From Afipia massiliensis (lineage in GTDB: Bacteria; Pseudomonadota; Alphaproteobacteria; Rhizobiales; Xanthobacteraceae): a DNA stretch of 64,000 nt. Of the stretch, positions 47,211 to 58,427 are shown piece after piece. The DNA lies in contig NZ_LBIA02000001.1 in the NCBI RefSeq assembly GCF_001006325.2, forward strand, positions 3,969,501 to 4,033,500, written 5' to 3'. The position numbers and the translations under genes were made by a program. The number at the start of each line of letters is the position of its first letter. The first letter of the stretch is position 1. The notes beneath the pieces are model-generated. The model did not search any database, was not told the origin of the DNA, and was given only the letters and a program-made list of their open reading frames with translations.

Positions 47211-47332
47211 GTCATGGCCGGGCTTGTCCCGGCCATCTCGATTCACTGAGCACAGCGATCAAGTCATCGGGATCACCGGGACATAGGCGAGCGAAGCGAC
47301 GCCGTGCTTCGGACAGCTATGCCCGGTGATGA
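47211..47332. repeat. Palindromic element (type B-like), copy 4
   Basis: ATGGCCGGGCTTGTCCCGGCCAT at 47214-47236 is itself a hairpin (arms ATGGCCGGG and CCCGGCCAT). It is followed by a second pair, ATCACCGGGACATAG and CTATGCCCGGTGAT (with one bulge). It separates the convergent queF and MFS genes. Confidence 0.65.
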
Positions 47333-47343
47333 CAACTTGAATT

Positions 47344-48519
47344 CTAAATATCGACCATCTCCGCCGGCTTCTGATGCAGCAGCCGTGCGGCTACAATTCC
47401 CAGCACGAGAATGGCGGTCGCGCTCAGGATCAGCGTCGGCATTTTGCCGATATGCGATATCCCGAAACCGTACACGATCGGTCCCACCGCCTGCCCCATG
47501 AAAAAGCAGAAGGCATGGAGCGACAGCGCCGAGGCGCGCGCCTCGGGCGCGAGATCGCTTGAGAACACCTGCAGCGACCCGTGCAGCGAGTAGAAGCCCC
47601 AGCCCATGATGAGGAAAGAGATCGCCTGAATCTCCCAACGCGGTCCGAATGCGATAACCACAAACTGCAGCGCCATGATCGCCGCACCGCCCACCATCAA
47701 TCCCCTGACGCCAAATCGCGGCAGCATGCGCGACACGCTCATGGTGTAGAACAACCCGCCCAATGCGAATGCGGCGATGACGACGCCCGGTATCGACGCG
47801 CGGGTCTCGCCGAGTTCGAACAGAAACGCGGCGACGAACGGGAAAAGCCCGAGAACGCAAAGTCCTTCGATGAAGACGGCGGTGAAACAGACGCGCGCAT
47901 TGGGATTGCGCAGGATCGTGCGGTAGCCATCCTTGAGCGATTTGAAGCTGACCCCGCCTTTTGAGCTGGTAACGCCGCCGCGCCGGAATCCGATGAATAC
48001 CGCCACCGACGCGACCACCATGATCGCGCCGAGAACCGCCAGAACGCCACGCCACCCGAGAAAATCACCGATCACGCCGGCGGCCGAGGAGCCCAGCAGA
48101 TTTCCGGTCATTGCACCGGCCAGCACGCGGCTCAGCGCAACTTGCCTTTGCGCTGTCGGCACGAGATCGCCGGTCAGTCCAAATGCAATCGGGAACGTAC
48201 CGCCTGCGGCGATGCCGACCAGAACGCGTGACAGGAACAGCATTTCGAACGATGTGGCCATCGCGCCGACGATATTGGCGGCGCCAAGCAGCACGAGGCA
48301 CGCGATCATCAGCCGCGGTTTGCCGAACATGTCGGCGGCCGCGCCCAGGATCGGCTGCACGATCGCGAACGTCAGCGCGAAGACGGCCGACAGGCTCGCG
48401 GCTGTCGCAACGGTCACGCCGAAATCGCCGGCCACAAGCGGAAGCACCGGCTCCAGCGCGCGCGAGGACAGCGCGGATGCGAAGGTCGTGACTGCGATAA
48501 TATTGAGAATCGGCAGCAT
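47344..48519 (-). CDS. 12-TM major facilitator superfamily transporter
   Basis: A 391-residue MFS permease with about 12 TM helices. After TM1-2 the loop DMFGKPRLMIACLVLLG (about residue 62) is the MFS motif A region. The middle loop FRRGGVTSSKGGVSFKSLKD (about 190) separates the halves. AraJ/arabinose-efflux-type features such as LVGIAAGGTFPIAFG (about 102) suggest an exporter. The substrate is unknown. It is convergent with queF and upstream of nothing obviously linked. Confidence 0.88.
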   Translation of the reverse strand: MLPILNIIAVTTFASALSSRALEPVLPLVAGDFGVTVATAASLSAVFALTFAIVQPILGAAADMFGKPRLMIACLVLLGAANIVGAMATSFEMLFLSRVLVGIAAGGTFPIAFGLTGDLVPTAQRQVALSRVLAGAMTGNLLGSSAAGVIGDFLGWRGVLAVLGAIMVVASVAVFIGFRRGGVTSSKGGVSFKSLKDGYRTILRNPNARVCFTAVFIEGLCVLGLFPFVAAFLFELGETRASIPGVVIAAFALGGLFYTMSVSRMLPRFGVRGLMVGGAAIMALQFVVIAFGPRWEIQAISFLIMGWGFYSLHGSLQVFSSDLAPEARASALSLHAFCFFMGQAVGPIVYGFGISHIGKMPTLILSATAILVLGIVAARLLHQKPAEMVDI

Positions 48520-48562
48520 CAGGGATTCAGTCGCCCTGCGAATGCCGCACGATGCGATGGCA

Positions 48563-49414
48563 TCAACGTGTCTCGCTTTTGGCGAGCGCGTCGAAGGCCA
48601 TCAGGTTCTTCACGAGCGCCTCGAAGTCCTTGAGCGGCACCATGTTCGGACCATCCGACGGCGCGTTGTCGGGATCGGGATGCGTTTCGATGAAGACGCC
48701 CGCCACGCCGACCGCGACCGCAGCGCGTGCCAGCACAGGCACGAACTCGCGTTCACCACCTGACGACGTTCCCTTGCCGCCGGGCTGCTGCACCGAATGG
48801 GTCGCGTCGAAGATCACCGGCGCGCCTGTGCTGCGCGCCAGGATCGGCAGCGCCCGCATATCGGACACCAGCGTGTTGTAGCCGAACGATGCGCCGCGCT
48901 CCGTGACCATGACATTCGGATTGCCGCCGCCGGTGACCTTGGCGACGACGTTGGCCATGTCCCACGGCGCGAGGAACTGACCCTTCTTGACGTTGACGAC
49001 CTTGCCGGTGGCCGCAGCCGCCAGCAGCAGATCGGTCTGCCGACACAGGAACGCGGGAATTTGCAGAACGTCCACCGCTTCCGCAACGCGCGCGCACTGG
49101 TCGATCTCGTGCACATCGGTGAGTACCGGCAGGCCGAGCGTCGAGCGTATCTCCGCAAAAATCGGAAGCGCCTTGTCGAGACCCATGCCGCGCGCGCCCG
49201 ATGCGCTGGTGCGGTTGGCCTTGTCGAACGAGGTCTTGTAGACGAGTCCGATCTTGAGACGCGCCGCGATCTCCTTCAGCGCGGAGGCGATTTCCAATCC
49301 ATGCGCCCGGCTTTCCAGTTGGCATGGTCCGGCGATCACCGCCAATGGCAATGCGTTGCCGAATTTGACGTTGCCTGCGGAAACCACCGGAGCCGCGGAA
49401 ATCTTGGCGTTCAA
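48563..49414 (-). CDS. kdsA: 2-dehydro-3-deoxyphosphooctonate aldolase (KDO-8-P synthase)
   Basis: A 283-residue TIM-barrel enzyme that condenses arabinose 5-phosphate and PEP for the LPS core sugar KDO. The PEP-binding start is [20 protein letters not shown] (about 30), followed by [18 protein letters not shown] (about 60), [10 protein letters not shown] and [19 protein letters not shown] (about 215). The start codon is TTG at 49414, with AAGGGA eight bases upstream and no ATG near. It is part of the usual eno-kdsA-pyrG neighbourhood. Confidence 0.95.
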   Translation of the reverse strand: MNAKISAAPVVSAGNVKFGNALPLAVIAGPCQLESRAHGLEIASALKEIAARLKIGLVYKTSFDKANRTSASGARGMGLDKALPIFAEIRSTLGLPVLTDVHEIDQCARVAEAVDVLQIPAFLCRQTDLLLAAAATGKVVNVKKGQFLAPWDMANVVAKVTGGGNPNVMVTERGASFGYNTLVSDMRALPILARSTGAPVIFDATHSVQQPGGKGTSSGGEREFVPVLARAAVAVGVAGVFIETHPDPDNAPSDGPNMVPLKDFEALVKNLMAFDALAKSETR

Positions 49415-49480
49415 GGCATATCCCTTTTGCTGGAGCGGGTGACCATGCCGATGAGGCTGTGCCGGATCAAGTCCGGTTGG

Positions 49481-50353
49481 TCAAATCCCGGCCGGTGTCT
49501 CGAATATCAGGGTTGCGCCAAAGGCGGTCTCCGGCGGCACCACGAGCCGCCCGGTCTGCCGGTGTGACGCCACCCCGCCGGCCCTGAGCACACGTTCCAG
49601 CGCATCGATGTCCGGCACCGCAAGGCGCAGCCCCTTCAACGAGGCGCCCTCGCCGTCCAGTTTGGGCGCGGTTCCGAACTGATCGCGAAACGATACCGCT
49701 TCCATGATCTCGACATCGCCGCGCGGCGTCGCCGCGGTGACGCCGATCGAACTGGCATGCAGGTCACGCACGCCCGTATAGGCACTGAGGAAGATGTGAT
49801 GATCGGTCGGATTGTCCGCGACGAGAACCGCACCGAGGACGCCGCTCGCGCCGTTGGCATGCTGCTGATAATCCGGCTTCCAGAAGGCGGCTGGATTATG
49901 CTGCTGACAGGCCGCGAAGCCCGTGTGCGGCGACAACGCATCGCGCGCAAAGGCCAGCGAGAAGCCCACCGTGGTGGTGCTTCCGTCGGGCAAGACGGCT
50001 TCGCGCGAAAACGGCAGTGCGCTTGAGGCGCCGATCCCCGACGCCTCGAAGTCCGCAACATCGACCTCGATGTCCGTGCTCTCCAGGATCAGCATCGAGA
50101 ATCCATCGCCGCGGGCAATCGCATCGCGATTGGCGGCACCGAAGATTTGCGGCAATCCCTCGCCGACCAGCTTCTCTGGTTCGCCGACCGTCAGCACTTC
50201 GATGAAGAAATTGGGAAACTGCACCACATGATTGTGCGTCCCCCACGGATGTCTGTTGCGCGCGCCGACCTTGAAGCCGGCGCGCCGATAGAAATCCGCC
50301 GCCGCATCGAGGTCGCGAACGGCATGGACGATGTGATCGAGACCGCGAGCCAT
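49481..50353 (-). CDS. VOC-superfamily (glyoxalase-like) protein
   Basis: A 290-residue protein with a Glyoxalase_3-like fold. It begins LDHIVHAVRDLDAAADFYRR (the metal-ligand His at about residue 6), then NRHPWGTHNHVVQFPNFFIE (about 33). A second module starts near LGAVLVADNPTDHHIFLSAY (about 168). It may be a dioxygenase or isomerase-like enzyme or a binding protein; substrate unknown. It precedes kdsA by 66 bp on the same strand. Confidence 0.82.
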   Translation of the reverse strand: MARGLDHIVHAVRDLDAAADFYRRAGFKVGARNRHPWGTHNHVVQFPNFFIEVLTVGEPEKLVGEGLPQIFGAANRDAIARGDGFSMLILESTDIEVDVADFEASGIGASSALPFSREAVLPDGSTTTVGFSLAFARDALSPHTGFAACQQHNPAAFWKPDYQQHANGASGVLGAVLVADNPTDHHIFLSAYTGVRDLHASSIGVTAATPRGDVEIMEAVSFRDQFGTAPKLDGEGASLKGLRLAVPDIDALERVLRAGGVASHRQTGRLVVPPETAFGATLIFETPAGI

Positions 50354-50375
50354 GATCGATGCGCGAGGTGCGCCC

Positions 50376-50708
50376 TCACTTCACCGAGGAGAATGCAGTC
50401 GGCGTCAGAAGCTGGCTGACGATGTTCTCGACGATCTGACCGTCCTTTTCGCTTTCCGCGCGCACCGAAAGCCAGGCGGGGTCGGTCATGAACGCGGTCC
50501 ACTTCTGCTCGCGCTCGGCCAGCGACTCCCACGCCAGAAAATAGGTCAGTTCCTGATTGGACTGGCCAATCACCGTGGTGAAAAATCCGGCCTGACGGAT
50601 GCCATGCTTTTCCCAGATTTTCAGCGTGTGGTTCTCGAAGCGCTTCAGCAAATTTGGAAGCCGCCCCGGAAGACAGCGATAGACACGCATTTCTTGGATC
50701 ATAGTCAT
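50376..50708 (-). CDS. NIPSNAP-family protein
   Basis: A 110-residue dimeric alpha/beta-barrel protein. Family features are MIQEMRVYRCLPGRLPNLLK near the N-terminus, FENHTLKIWEKHGIRQAGFF (about 23) and LTYFLAWESLAEREQKWTAF (about 54). NIPSNAP proteins have no settled bacterial function. Start 50708 (MTMIQE); 50702 is also possible. It precedes the VOC gene by 22 bp and probably shares its transcript. The longer frame to 50906 is artefact. Confidence 0.85.
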   Translation of the reverse strand: MTMIQEMRVYRCLPGRLPNLLKRFENHTLKIWEKHGIRQAGFFTTVIGQSNQELTYFLAWESLAEREQKWTAFMTDPAWLSVRAESEKDGQIVENIVSQLLTPTAFSSVK

Positions 50709-50840
50709 GGCCCCTATTGATTGAACGGCGCGCGAACGGCGCCGACTGACGTTATGCAGGCTCTCCCGATCCGGCATATAGTCGCCTGCCCGGCAGGTTA
50801 TCAAGCGCTTCCCGGGCATGCGCCCCATACGAGGTTTATC

Positions 50841-51164
50841 ATGCGGACCATGCTGTTGTGCCCGATCCTTGTCGCCGCGATTCTTTCGGGCTCGGCATAT
50901 GCGCAAACACCCGGCGTGGTCACAGGCGGCGCGGACGGCGTCACCTTCAACGGCAAGCCCGCCGCACGTCAGGGCGACACGACCAGCGACGGCAGCGTGA
51001 TTGTCGAAGGATCTCCGAACGTCTTCATCAACGGCAAGCCCGCGGCCGTCATGAGCGGCAAGACTGGATGCGGCGGCGTTGTCGTCGGCGGCGCAGGCGG
51101 CATTTATATCAACGGGAAACCGGCAGCCCGCACCGGCGATCAGACGTCGGGATGCCCGAAGTAA
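50841..51164 (+). CDS. Exported PAAR-like repeat protein
   Basis: A 107-residue protein with a signal peptide (MLLCPILVAAILSGSAYA), then three short repeats: GVTFNGKPAARQGDTTSDG, NVFINGKPAAVMSGKTGCGG and GIYINGKPAARTGDQTSG. The repeats match the PAAR pattern (GKPAARxGD), which in type VI secretion forms a spike tip. Here there is no VgrG, no effector domain and no T6SS gene, and a Sec signal is unusual for PAAR. Two Cys (TGCGG and SGCPK) may matter. It is convergent with a ClpP-fold membrane gene ending 10 bp away. Confidence 0.8.
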   Translation: MRTMLLCPILVAAILSGSAYAQTPGVVTGGADGVTFNGKPAARQGDTTSDGSVIVEGSPNVFINGKPAAVMSGKTGCGGVVVGGAGGIYINGKPAARTGDQTSGCPK

Positions 51165-51173
51165 GGTCGTGCG

Positions 51174-52046
51174 TCAGCGTCCGGCGTAGCGAGCCGTTGT
51201 CAGGTTCAGATCGAACGCCTCTTTCTCGGTGAGCCAGCGGATGTCCTTGCTCGCCGTCATTGCCTGCATGATCGACGGCGAAACACCCATGCGCGTCATG
51301 TAGTCGAGGATCATACCGGTGGTCTGCTGGGTCCGCGCCACGAGATCGTTCGCGGACTCTTCACCGCGCGAGGACGTGCTGGAGAACTGGTGAACGCCGA
51401 GCGCGGAACGCGGCATGGCCTCGCGGACCTTGCCGCCCGCAAAAACGAACACGCATGCGCTGGCGCAGCGCGAGGGCTGTGGCCGGCTCTCGGAATTCAC
51501 CTTCCCCACCACCGTCGTCAGTCCGCGGGATCGCACGACCGCACCCATGATGAGGCCCTGGTCGAGTGAGCCGCCCGGCGACGACAGGAAGATCACATCC
51601 CCGCTGGCCAGCTTGGCGGCATCAAGTTGTTCGCGAAACCAGCTCGCGGAGGCCGGGCCGATCCTGCCCGCAATCGCAAGCGCCTTGCGCCCGTCCGCCA
51701 TGTTGACCGCCGATGCCGTCATGCTGGGCGAACCGAAAAAGTCTTTCCAGTAGGACCACGCTCCCGGCGACGAAATATCCCGATAAGCGGGGATGAGGAC
51801 CCCCGCCAACAAGAGACCAGCGAAGACGATCGACGCCAGCATCCCCCAGATGCGGCCGCGCCGCGCACCTGCCTGTGGCTGTGCCTGCTGATCCGGTGAC
51901 TCGGATTGGTGCGGTTGCTGTGACGGCGCGCCCCACGGCATAGGTACGTCCGTCCGATTGCTTTCGCTCGGAGCGGACCTTGTCCGCGCGGAACCGGTTT
52001 CCGGCACGGAGCCTTTTGCAGATTGTCGCCGTTCGGCTTCAGTCAT
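51174..52046 (-). CDS. Membrane-anchored ClpP/crotonase-fold protein (COG3904-like)
   Basis: A 290-residue protein with a polar, Gln/Pro-rich cytoplasmic N-terminus (1-65), one TM helix (IWGMLASIVFAGLLLAGVLI) and a periplasmic ClpP-like domain: IFLSSPGGSLDQGLIMGAVV (about 158), then SRCASACVFVFAGGKVREAM (about 198) with the likely nucleophile Ser, and LGVHQFSS with a likely catalytic His. It is probably a periplasmic serine protease or a degenerate relative. No partner is known. Convergent with the PAAR-like gene; it follows pyrG by 38 bp on the same strand. Confidence 0.82.
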   Translation of the reverse strand: MTEAERRQSAKGSVPETGSARTRSAPSESNRTDVPMPWGAPSQQPHQSESPDQQAQPQAGARRGRIWGMLASIVFAGLLLAGVLIPAYRDISSPGAWSYWKDFFGSPSMTASAVNMADGRKALAIAGRIGPASASWFREQLDAAKLASGDVIFLSSPGGSLDQGLIMGAVVRSRGLTTVVGKVNSESRPQPSRCASACVFVFAGGKVREAMPRSALGVHQFSSTSSRGEESANDLVARTQQTTGMILDYMTRMGVSPSIMQAMTASKDIRWLTEKEAFDLNLTTARYAGR

Positions 52047-52084
52047 CGCTCATCCTGAGACATCCCTGGCAGAGACGCCCGGGA

Positions 52085-53722
<1,638 letters not shown>

Positions 53723-53896
53723 CTACCTTTAACTCCACCGCTGTGATTCGCAAAACTAAACGCACGCCCACGCGAGCAAATCACGACGCTGTGGGTGACT
53801 TCAAAATGTAAGTTCAGTCAGTGACTTGGAAGACTGCATTGAGACTTGCAGACAAGCGACGCGCGCATGACTGCAATTCCTGCCCCCAAAACAGCA

Positions 53897-54265
53897 CTAC
53901 TTCGACTGCGGCGCCTGCGGAGCGGACGGCGCTTCAGGCTTCTTCAGCGAGTCCAGCAAACCACCTGCCGGAGCCGCCGGAGCACCCGGCTGCGAGATCG
54001 GCGCTGGGCTGGTGCTGTTGATGATCGATGACGGCTTGCGCTCGTAGTTCGCAAGCCACGACAGAAACAGGCTGGTCACGAAGAAGCATGCCGCCAGGAT
54101 TGCCGTGGTGCGGGTGAGCAGATTGGTCGTGCCGCGGCTGGACATGAAGCCGCCGCCTCCACCGCCGCCGATACCGAGGCCGCCGCCTTCCGAACGCTGC
54201 AACAGCACGACGCCGATCAGGCCAAGGACAAGCATGAGATGGATGACGATAATGACGGTCTGCAT
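53897..54265 (-). CDS. secG: SecG, Sec translocon subunit
   Basis: A 122-residue membrane protein of SecYEG. TM1 is VIIVIHLMLVLGLIGVVLLQ, followed by the SecG signature RSEGGGLGIGGGGGGGF and TM2 TTAILAACFFVTSLFLSWLA. The C-terminal tail is Pro/Ala-rich, longer than in enteric SecG. It lies between tpiA and pyrG, standard alphaproteobacterial order. Confidence 0.94.
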   Translation of the reverse strand: MQTVIIVIHLMLVLGLIGVVLLQRSEGGGLGIGGGGGGGFMSSRGTTNLLTRTTAILAACFFVTSLFLSWLANYERKPSSIINSTSPAPISQPGAPAAPAGGLLDSLKKPEAPSAPQAPQSK

Positions 54266-54399
54266 CGTTACCTTCCGTCACAAGCCACTGGCGCCGGCAG
54301 CCGGTCGCGTCGATGCTTGCGGGGGTTGAAGTTGCGCGGTCTGTACACGATTGCAGGGGTGATTGTCACCCCCGACAGACTGCTTGGCCTGAGGGCCAT

Positions 54400-55155
54400 T
54401 TAGGGGCACGCGGCGGCAATCGCAAGGAAATCAACCGCTTTGAGGCTGGCGCCACCCACCAGAGCACCATCGACGTTGGCGACAGCCATCAGCTCGGCGG
54501 CATTCGAGGGCTTTACCGAGCCTCCGTAGAGAATCCGGACCTGATTACCCTCGCCGCTGAACCGATCCTTCAGCCGATCGCGGATAAGCTTATGGACTTC
54601 CTCGACATCTTTGGTTGTCGGGGTTCGCCCGGTTCCGATCGCCCAGACCGGCTCATAGGCGACGACCAGATTCGCGGCGGTCGCGCCGTCCGGAACCGAC
54701 CCGGCGACCTGACGTCCGACCACTTCGAGGGTTTGTCCGGCGTCGCGCTCGGCCTGTGTTTCGCCGACGCAAACAATGGCGACGAGGCCTGCACGCCATG
54801 CCGCCTCGGCCTTGCCGCGGACCCGCGCATCCGTCTCGTGGTGATCCGTCCGGCGCTCGGAATGTCCCACGATAATGGCCGTCGCGCCTGCATCCGCCAG
54901 CATCTCGGCGGAAATATCGCCGGTATGCGCACCAGAGACTGCTGGGTGGCAGTCCTGCGCGCCGATGGCCACCTTCGATCCGATCACCACTGCGGCGGAC
55001 GTGAACAGCAGCGTCGCCGGCGGGCAGATCAGCAAATCGGCCTTGCGCCAGACCGCCTCCGCACCCTGCCCGATGGCGGCAAGCTCATTCACCGCAGCCT
55101 TGAGGCCATTCATCTTCCAGTTCCCGGCGATCAGGGGGCGTCGCTTGTCGGTCAT
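54400..55155 (-). CDS. tpiA: Triosephosphate isomerase
   Basis: A 251-residue TIM barrel interconverting DHAP and glyceraldehyde 3-phosphate. Catalytic pieces are [15 protein letters not shown] (Lys about 15), [15 protein letters not shown] (His about 98) and [17 protein letters not shown] (Glu about 168), then [15 protein letters not shown]. Start 55155 ([12 protein letters not shown]) fits; the frame to 55293 runs into repeat sequence. Confidence 0.96.
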   Translation of the reverse strand: MTDKRRPLIAGNWKMNGLKAAVNELAAIGQGAEAVWRKADLLICPPATLLFTSAAVVIGSKVAIGAQDCHPAVSGAHTGDISAEMLADAGATAIIVGHSERRTDHHETDARVRGKAEAAWRAGLVAIVCVGETQAERDAGQTLEVVGRQVAGSVPDGATAANLVVAYEPVWAIGTGRTPTTKDVEEVHKLIRDRLKDRFSGEGNQVRILYGGSVKPSNAAELMAVANVDGALVGGASLKAVDFLAIAAACP

Positions 55156-55264
55156 CGTTGATCTCGCATGACAATTGTTCGGTAATCGGCCGATCTGCGC
55201 TAGCAGAGGGCTCCTGCGGAAGCCAGTTCCAATGCCTGGTTTCCACATTGCGGGCTTGGATTGG

Positions 55265-55307
55265 CATGATCTTTTCCGAAAACCGGTTCCCACTTTTCGG
55301 GATTATG
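55265..55307. repeat. Short palindromic intergenic element (type G)
   Basis: The element opens CATGATCTTTTCCGAAAA, has ACCGGTTCCCAC in the centre and closes TTTTCGGGATTATG, forming an imperfect dyad. This is a familiar rhizobial element. It lies between divergent tpiA and ppiD. Confidence 0.6.
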
Positions 55308-55342
55308 TCGTTAACCGCGCTGATGCGCCGCCGACAGCACGG

Positions 55343-55371
55343 TTGCTAGGGAACCGGCACCTCTTTATATG
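55343..55371 (+). promoter_or_regulatory. Candidate sigma-70 promoter for the ppiD-like gene
   Basis: TTGCTA (55343-55348), a 17-base spacer and TATATG (55366-55371) precede the gene by 67 bp. Confidence 0.4.
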
Positions 55372-55438
55372 TTGGCGAAACAACGCGGTAACGCCCTCCG
55401 TGGCGACCCGCCCCACCCCCGAACATCAAGTTGGACCC

Positions 55439-57346
55439 ATGCTCCGAGGAATGCGTAAAGCCTCATCGAATTGGCTCGGCAAGGCGGTTATGTCCGTCCT
55501 GTTCGGCGTGCTGATCATCAGTTTCGGTGTCTGGGGTATCGCCGACATCTTCAAGGGATTCGGACAGTCGTCTCTCGCCAAGGTCGGCAGCACCGAAATC
55601 ACCACCGAGCAATTCCGAAACCTGTTCACCGACAGGGTGCAGCAGATCGGCCGCCGCTTCGGCCGGCCGCTGACGATGGAGCAGGCGCGCAACTTCGGTT
55701 TAGACCGCCAGGTGCTGCAGGACGTTATCTCCGACGCCGCGTTGGATGAGACCGCGCGCCGCATGGGTCTCGGACAGTCCGACGCCGACATCGTGCGCGC
55801 CATTCAGAACGAGCCTGCCTTCAAGGGTCTCGACGGCAAGTTCGAGCATGAGCGCTTTCTGCAGACGATCCGTCAGTCCGGCTACACCGAGCAGCGCTAC
55901 ATCGCCGAGCAGCGCAAAAACGCGACGCGCCGCCAGTTGACCGGGACGATCGTTGCCGGCCTCGAGCCGCCGAAAACACAGATCGAAGCCCTGGTCCGTT
56001 TCCAGAACGAGCAGCGCTCGGCGAACTACGTCAGGCTGACCGCCGCGCAGGCCGGCACCATCGACGCGCCCTCGCCCGAAACCTTCGCCACCTATTTCGA
56101 GGACCGCAAGCAACTGTTCCGGGCGCCGGAATATCGCAAGATCGCCGTGCTCACGCTGACACCGGATGACCTCGCGAAGTGGATCACGGTGTCCGACGAC
56201 GACGCGAAGAAGGTTTTCGAACAGCGCCGCGAGCGATATGCGACGGCGGAACGCCGTCAGGTGCTTCAGATCCCGTTCCCGAATGTCGACGAGGCCAAGG
56301 CGGCGCGCGAGCGCATCACGGCTGGAATGTCGTTCGAGGATCTCGCCAAGGAGCGCAAGCTCACCACGGCCGACATCGACCTCGGCACGGTGGCGAAGAC
56401 ATCAATCGGCGATACAGCGATCGCAAATGCCGCGTTCGCCCTTGCGCCCGACACCGTCAGCGAGCCGGTCAAGGGGACGCTGACGACGGCCCTGCTGAAA
56501 GTCACCAAGATCGAGCCCGGCACCAACCCGACCTATGAGAGCGTCGCTCCCACGATCAAGCGCGAGATCGCGCTGGAGCGCGCGCGGGCGCAGCTGCAGG
56601 ACCTGCACAACAAGATCGAGGACGAGCGCGGCGGCGGCGCGAATATCGCCGAAGCCGCCCAGAAGCTCGGGCTCAAGGCCATCACGATCGAAGCCGTCGA
56701 TCGCTCCGGCCGCGGAACGGACGGCAAGCCGGTGACTGGCCTGCCGCAAGGCGTCGACATCATCGCGCCCGCGTTCGCCAGCAGCATCGGCGTCGAGAAC
56801 GAGCCGTTGCAGTACAACGGCGGCGAGTTGTGGTTCGATGTCCTCGGCGTTACGCCGTCGCGCGACCGGACGCTCGACGAGGTGAAGGATCAGGTCGAGG
56901 CCCGTTGGCGCGACGAACAGATCTCGACCCGCCTGCGCGCCAAGGCAACCGAGATGGTCGGCAAGCTGGAAAAGGGCGCGGCCTTCGACGCCGAAGCTTC
57001 GGCTGCGGGAGTCAAGGTTGAGACGGCCAAGCTGTTCAAGCGCGACGCCGAAGCCAAGGATGTGCCCGAGCGGCTGGTCACGGCGGTGTTCCGCACCCCG
57101 AAGGACAGTGTCGGTCAGACCGAAGGCACCGGACCGAGCGAGTGGATCGTGTTCAAGGTCACCGACGTCGTTGTGCCGCCGGTCGATATGGCATCCGAGG
57201 ACGTGAAGAAGCTGACCGAGAATCTGCGCCGCGCGGAAATGGAGGAGCAGCTTGGCGCCTACATCTCCAAGCTCGAAACCGAGGTCGGTGTCACCATCAA
57301 CCAGAACGCGTTTGCCGTGGCGACCGGCGCGGCCTCGGCTCAATGA
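55439..57346 (+). CDS. PpiD-like periplasmic foldase (SurA_N and parvulin domains)
   Basis: A 635-residue inner-membrane-anchored protein. An N-terminal TM helix (AVMSVLFGVLIISFGVWGIA, about 14-33) is followed by a SurA_N-type chaperone region (VGSTEITTEQFRNLF onward) and a central parvulin-like region (about 265-355, including RRQVLQIPFPNVDEAKAARE and DIDLGTVAKTSI). A second chaperone-like part extends to the C-terminus. It assists folding of exported proteins. ATG 55439 is set by the family MLRGMRKASSNW start. It is followed by trpD after a hairpin. Confidence 0.9.
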   Translation: MLRGMRKASSNWLGKAVMSVLFGVLIISFGVWGIADIFKGFGQSSLAKVGSTEITTEQFRNLFTDRVQQIGRRFGRPLTMEQARNFGLDRQVLQDVISDAALDETARRMGLGQSDADIVRAIQNEPAFKGLDGKFEHERFLQTIRQSGYTEQRYIAEQRKNATRRQLTGTIVAGLEPPKTQIEALVRFQNEQRSANYVRLTAAQAGTIDAPSPETFATYFEDRKQLFRAPEYRKIAVLTLTPDDLAKWITVSDDDAKKVFEQRRERYATAERRQVLQIPFPNVDEAKAARERITAGMSFEDLAKERKLTTADIDLGTVAKTSIGDTAIANAAFALAPDTVSEPVKGTLTTALLKVTKIEPGTNPTYESVAPTIKREIALERARAQLQDLHNKIEDERGGGANIAEAAQKLGLKAITIEAVDRSGRGTDGKPVTGLPQGVDIIAPAFASSIGVENEPLQYNGGELWFDVLGVTPSRDRTLDEVKDQVEARWRDEQISTRLRAKATEMVGKLEKGAAFDAEASAAGVKVETAKLFKRDAEAKDVPERLVTAVFRTPKDSVGQTEGTGPSEWIVFKVTDVVVPPVDMASEDVKKLTENLRRAEMEEQLGAYISKLETEVGVTINQNAFAVATGAASAQ

Positions 57347-57369
57347 TGAGCCTCAAAATCTAGGCTCAT
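57346..57369 (+). terminator. Hairpin overlapping the end of the ppiD-like gene
   Basis: ATGAGCCT (57346-57353) and AGGCTCAT (57362-57369) pair perfectly over an eight-base loop, starting on the last base of the stop codon, 32 bp before trpD. No U-tract is present. Confidence 0.4.
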
Positions 57370-57400
57370 TCGAGCGGAAGTCACGTCAAGCGGAAGCCCC

Positions 57401-58414
57401 ATGGACGACCTGAAAGCCATTATCGGAAAAGTCGCCACCGGCGCTGCCCTGTCGCGGGACGAGGCAGCAGCAGCGTTCGACCGCATGATGTCCGGCGAAG
57501 CGACGCCCTCGCAGATGGGCGCGCTGCTGATGGGCTTGCGCGTGCGCGGCGAGACGGTCGATGAGATCACCGGCGCAGTCTCTGCGATGCGCGCCAAGAT
57601 GCTCACGGTGAAAGCGCCCGCCGACGCCGTGGACATCGTCGGCACCGGCGGCGATGGTTCGGGCTCCGTCAATGTCTCGACCTGCGCATCGTTCATTCTC
57701 GCGGGTGCAGGCGTCCCGGTCGCCAAGCACGGCAACCGCGCGCTGTCATCGAAATCGGGCGCAGCCGACGCGCTAGCCGCGCTCGGCGTCAATATCAACA
57801 TCACGCCGGACGACGTGAGCCGCTGCATCGCAGAGGCGGGCATCGGATTCATGTTCGCGCCGACGCATCATCCGGCGATGAAAAATGTCGGCCCCACCCG
57901 CGTCGAACTCGCGACCCGCACCATCTTCAACCTGCTTGGACCGCTGTCCAATCCCGCCGGCGTCAAGCGGCAGATGGTCGGCGTGTTCTCGAAACATTGG
58001 GTGCAGCCGCTGGCGCAGGTGCTGAAGAACCTCGGCGCGGAATCCGCCTGGGTCGTGCACGGCTCCGACGGACTGGACGAGATCACCCTCACCGGCCCGA
58101 CCTTCGTCGCTGCGCTAGAGAACGGCAGCATCCGCACGTTCGAAGTCACGCCCGAGGACGGCGGGTTGCCACGCGCCACCAGCGCCGAGCTCAAGGGCGG
58201 CGACGCTGAGGCCAACGGCAAGGCGCTTCGCGACGTGCTGGAGGGCAAGCAGAACGCCTACCGCAACGTCGCGCTTCTGAATGCCGCCGCAGCCCTCGTG
58301 GTTGCCGGCAAGGCCAAGGATCTGAAGGAAGGCGTTGCGCTCGGCACCAAGGCGCTGGACACTGGCGCGGCGGCGGACAGGCTCAAGCGCCTCGTCGCTG
58401 TCTCCAATGCTTGA
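57401..58414 (+). CDS. trpD: Anthranilate phosphoribosyltransferase
   Basis: A 337-residue tryptophan-pathway enzyme joining anthranilate and PRPP. The PRPP-binding motif is [17 protein letters not shown] (about 79-95), followed by [20 protein letters not shown] (about 108) and [20 protein letters not shown] (about 165). Length is typical. It is followed by trpC, whose TTG start lies just downstream of the trpD stop. Confidence 0.96.
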   Translation: MDDLKAIIGKVATGAALSRDEAAAAFDRMMSGEATPSQMGALLMGLRVRGETVDEITGAVSAMRAKMLTVKAPADAVDIVGTGGDGSGSVNVSTCASFILAGAGVPVAKHGNRALSSKSGAADALAALGVNINITPDDVSRCIAEAGIGFMFAPTHHPAMKNVGPTRVELATRTIFNLLGPLSNPAGVKRQMVGVFSKHWVQPLAQVLKNLGAESAWVVHGSDGLDEITLTGPTFVAALENGSIRTFEVTPEDGGLPRATSAELKGGDAEANGKALRDVLEGKQNAYRNVALLNAAAALVVAGKAKDLKEGVALGTKALDTGAAADRLKRLVAVSNA

Positions 58415-58427
58415 GGAGCGATTACCT

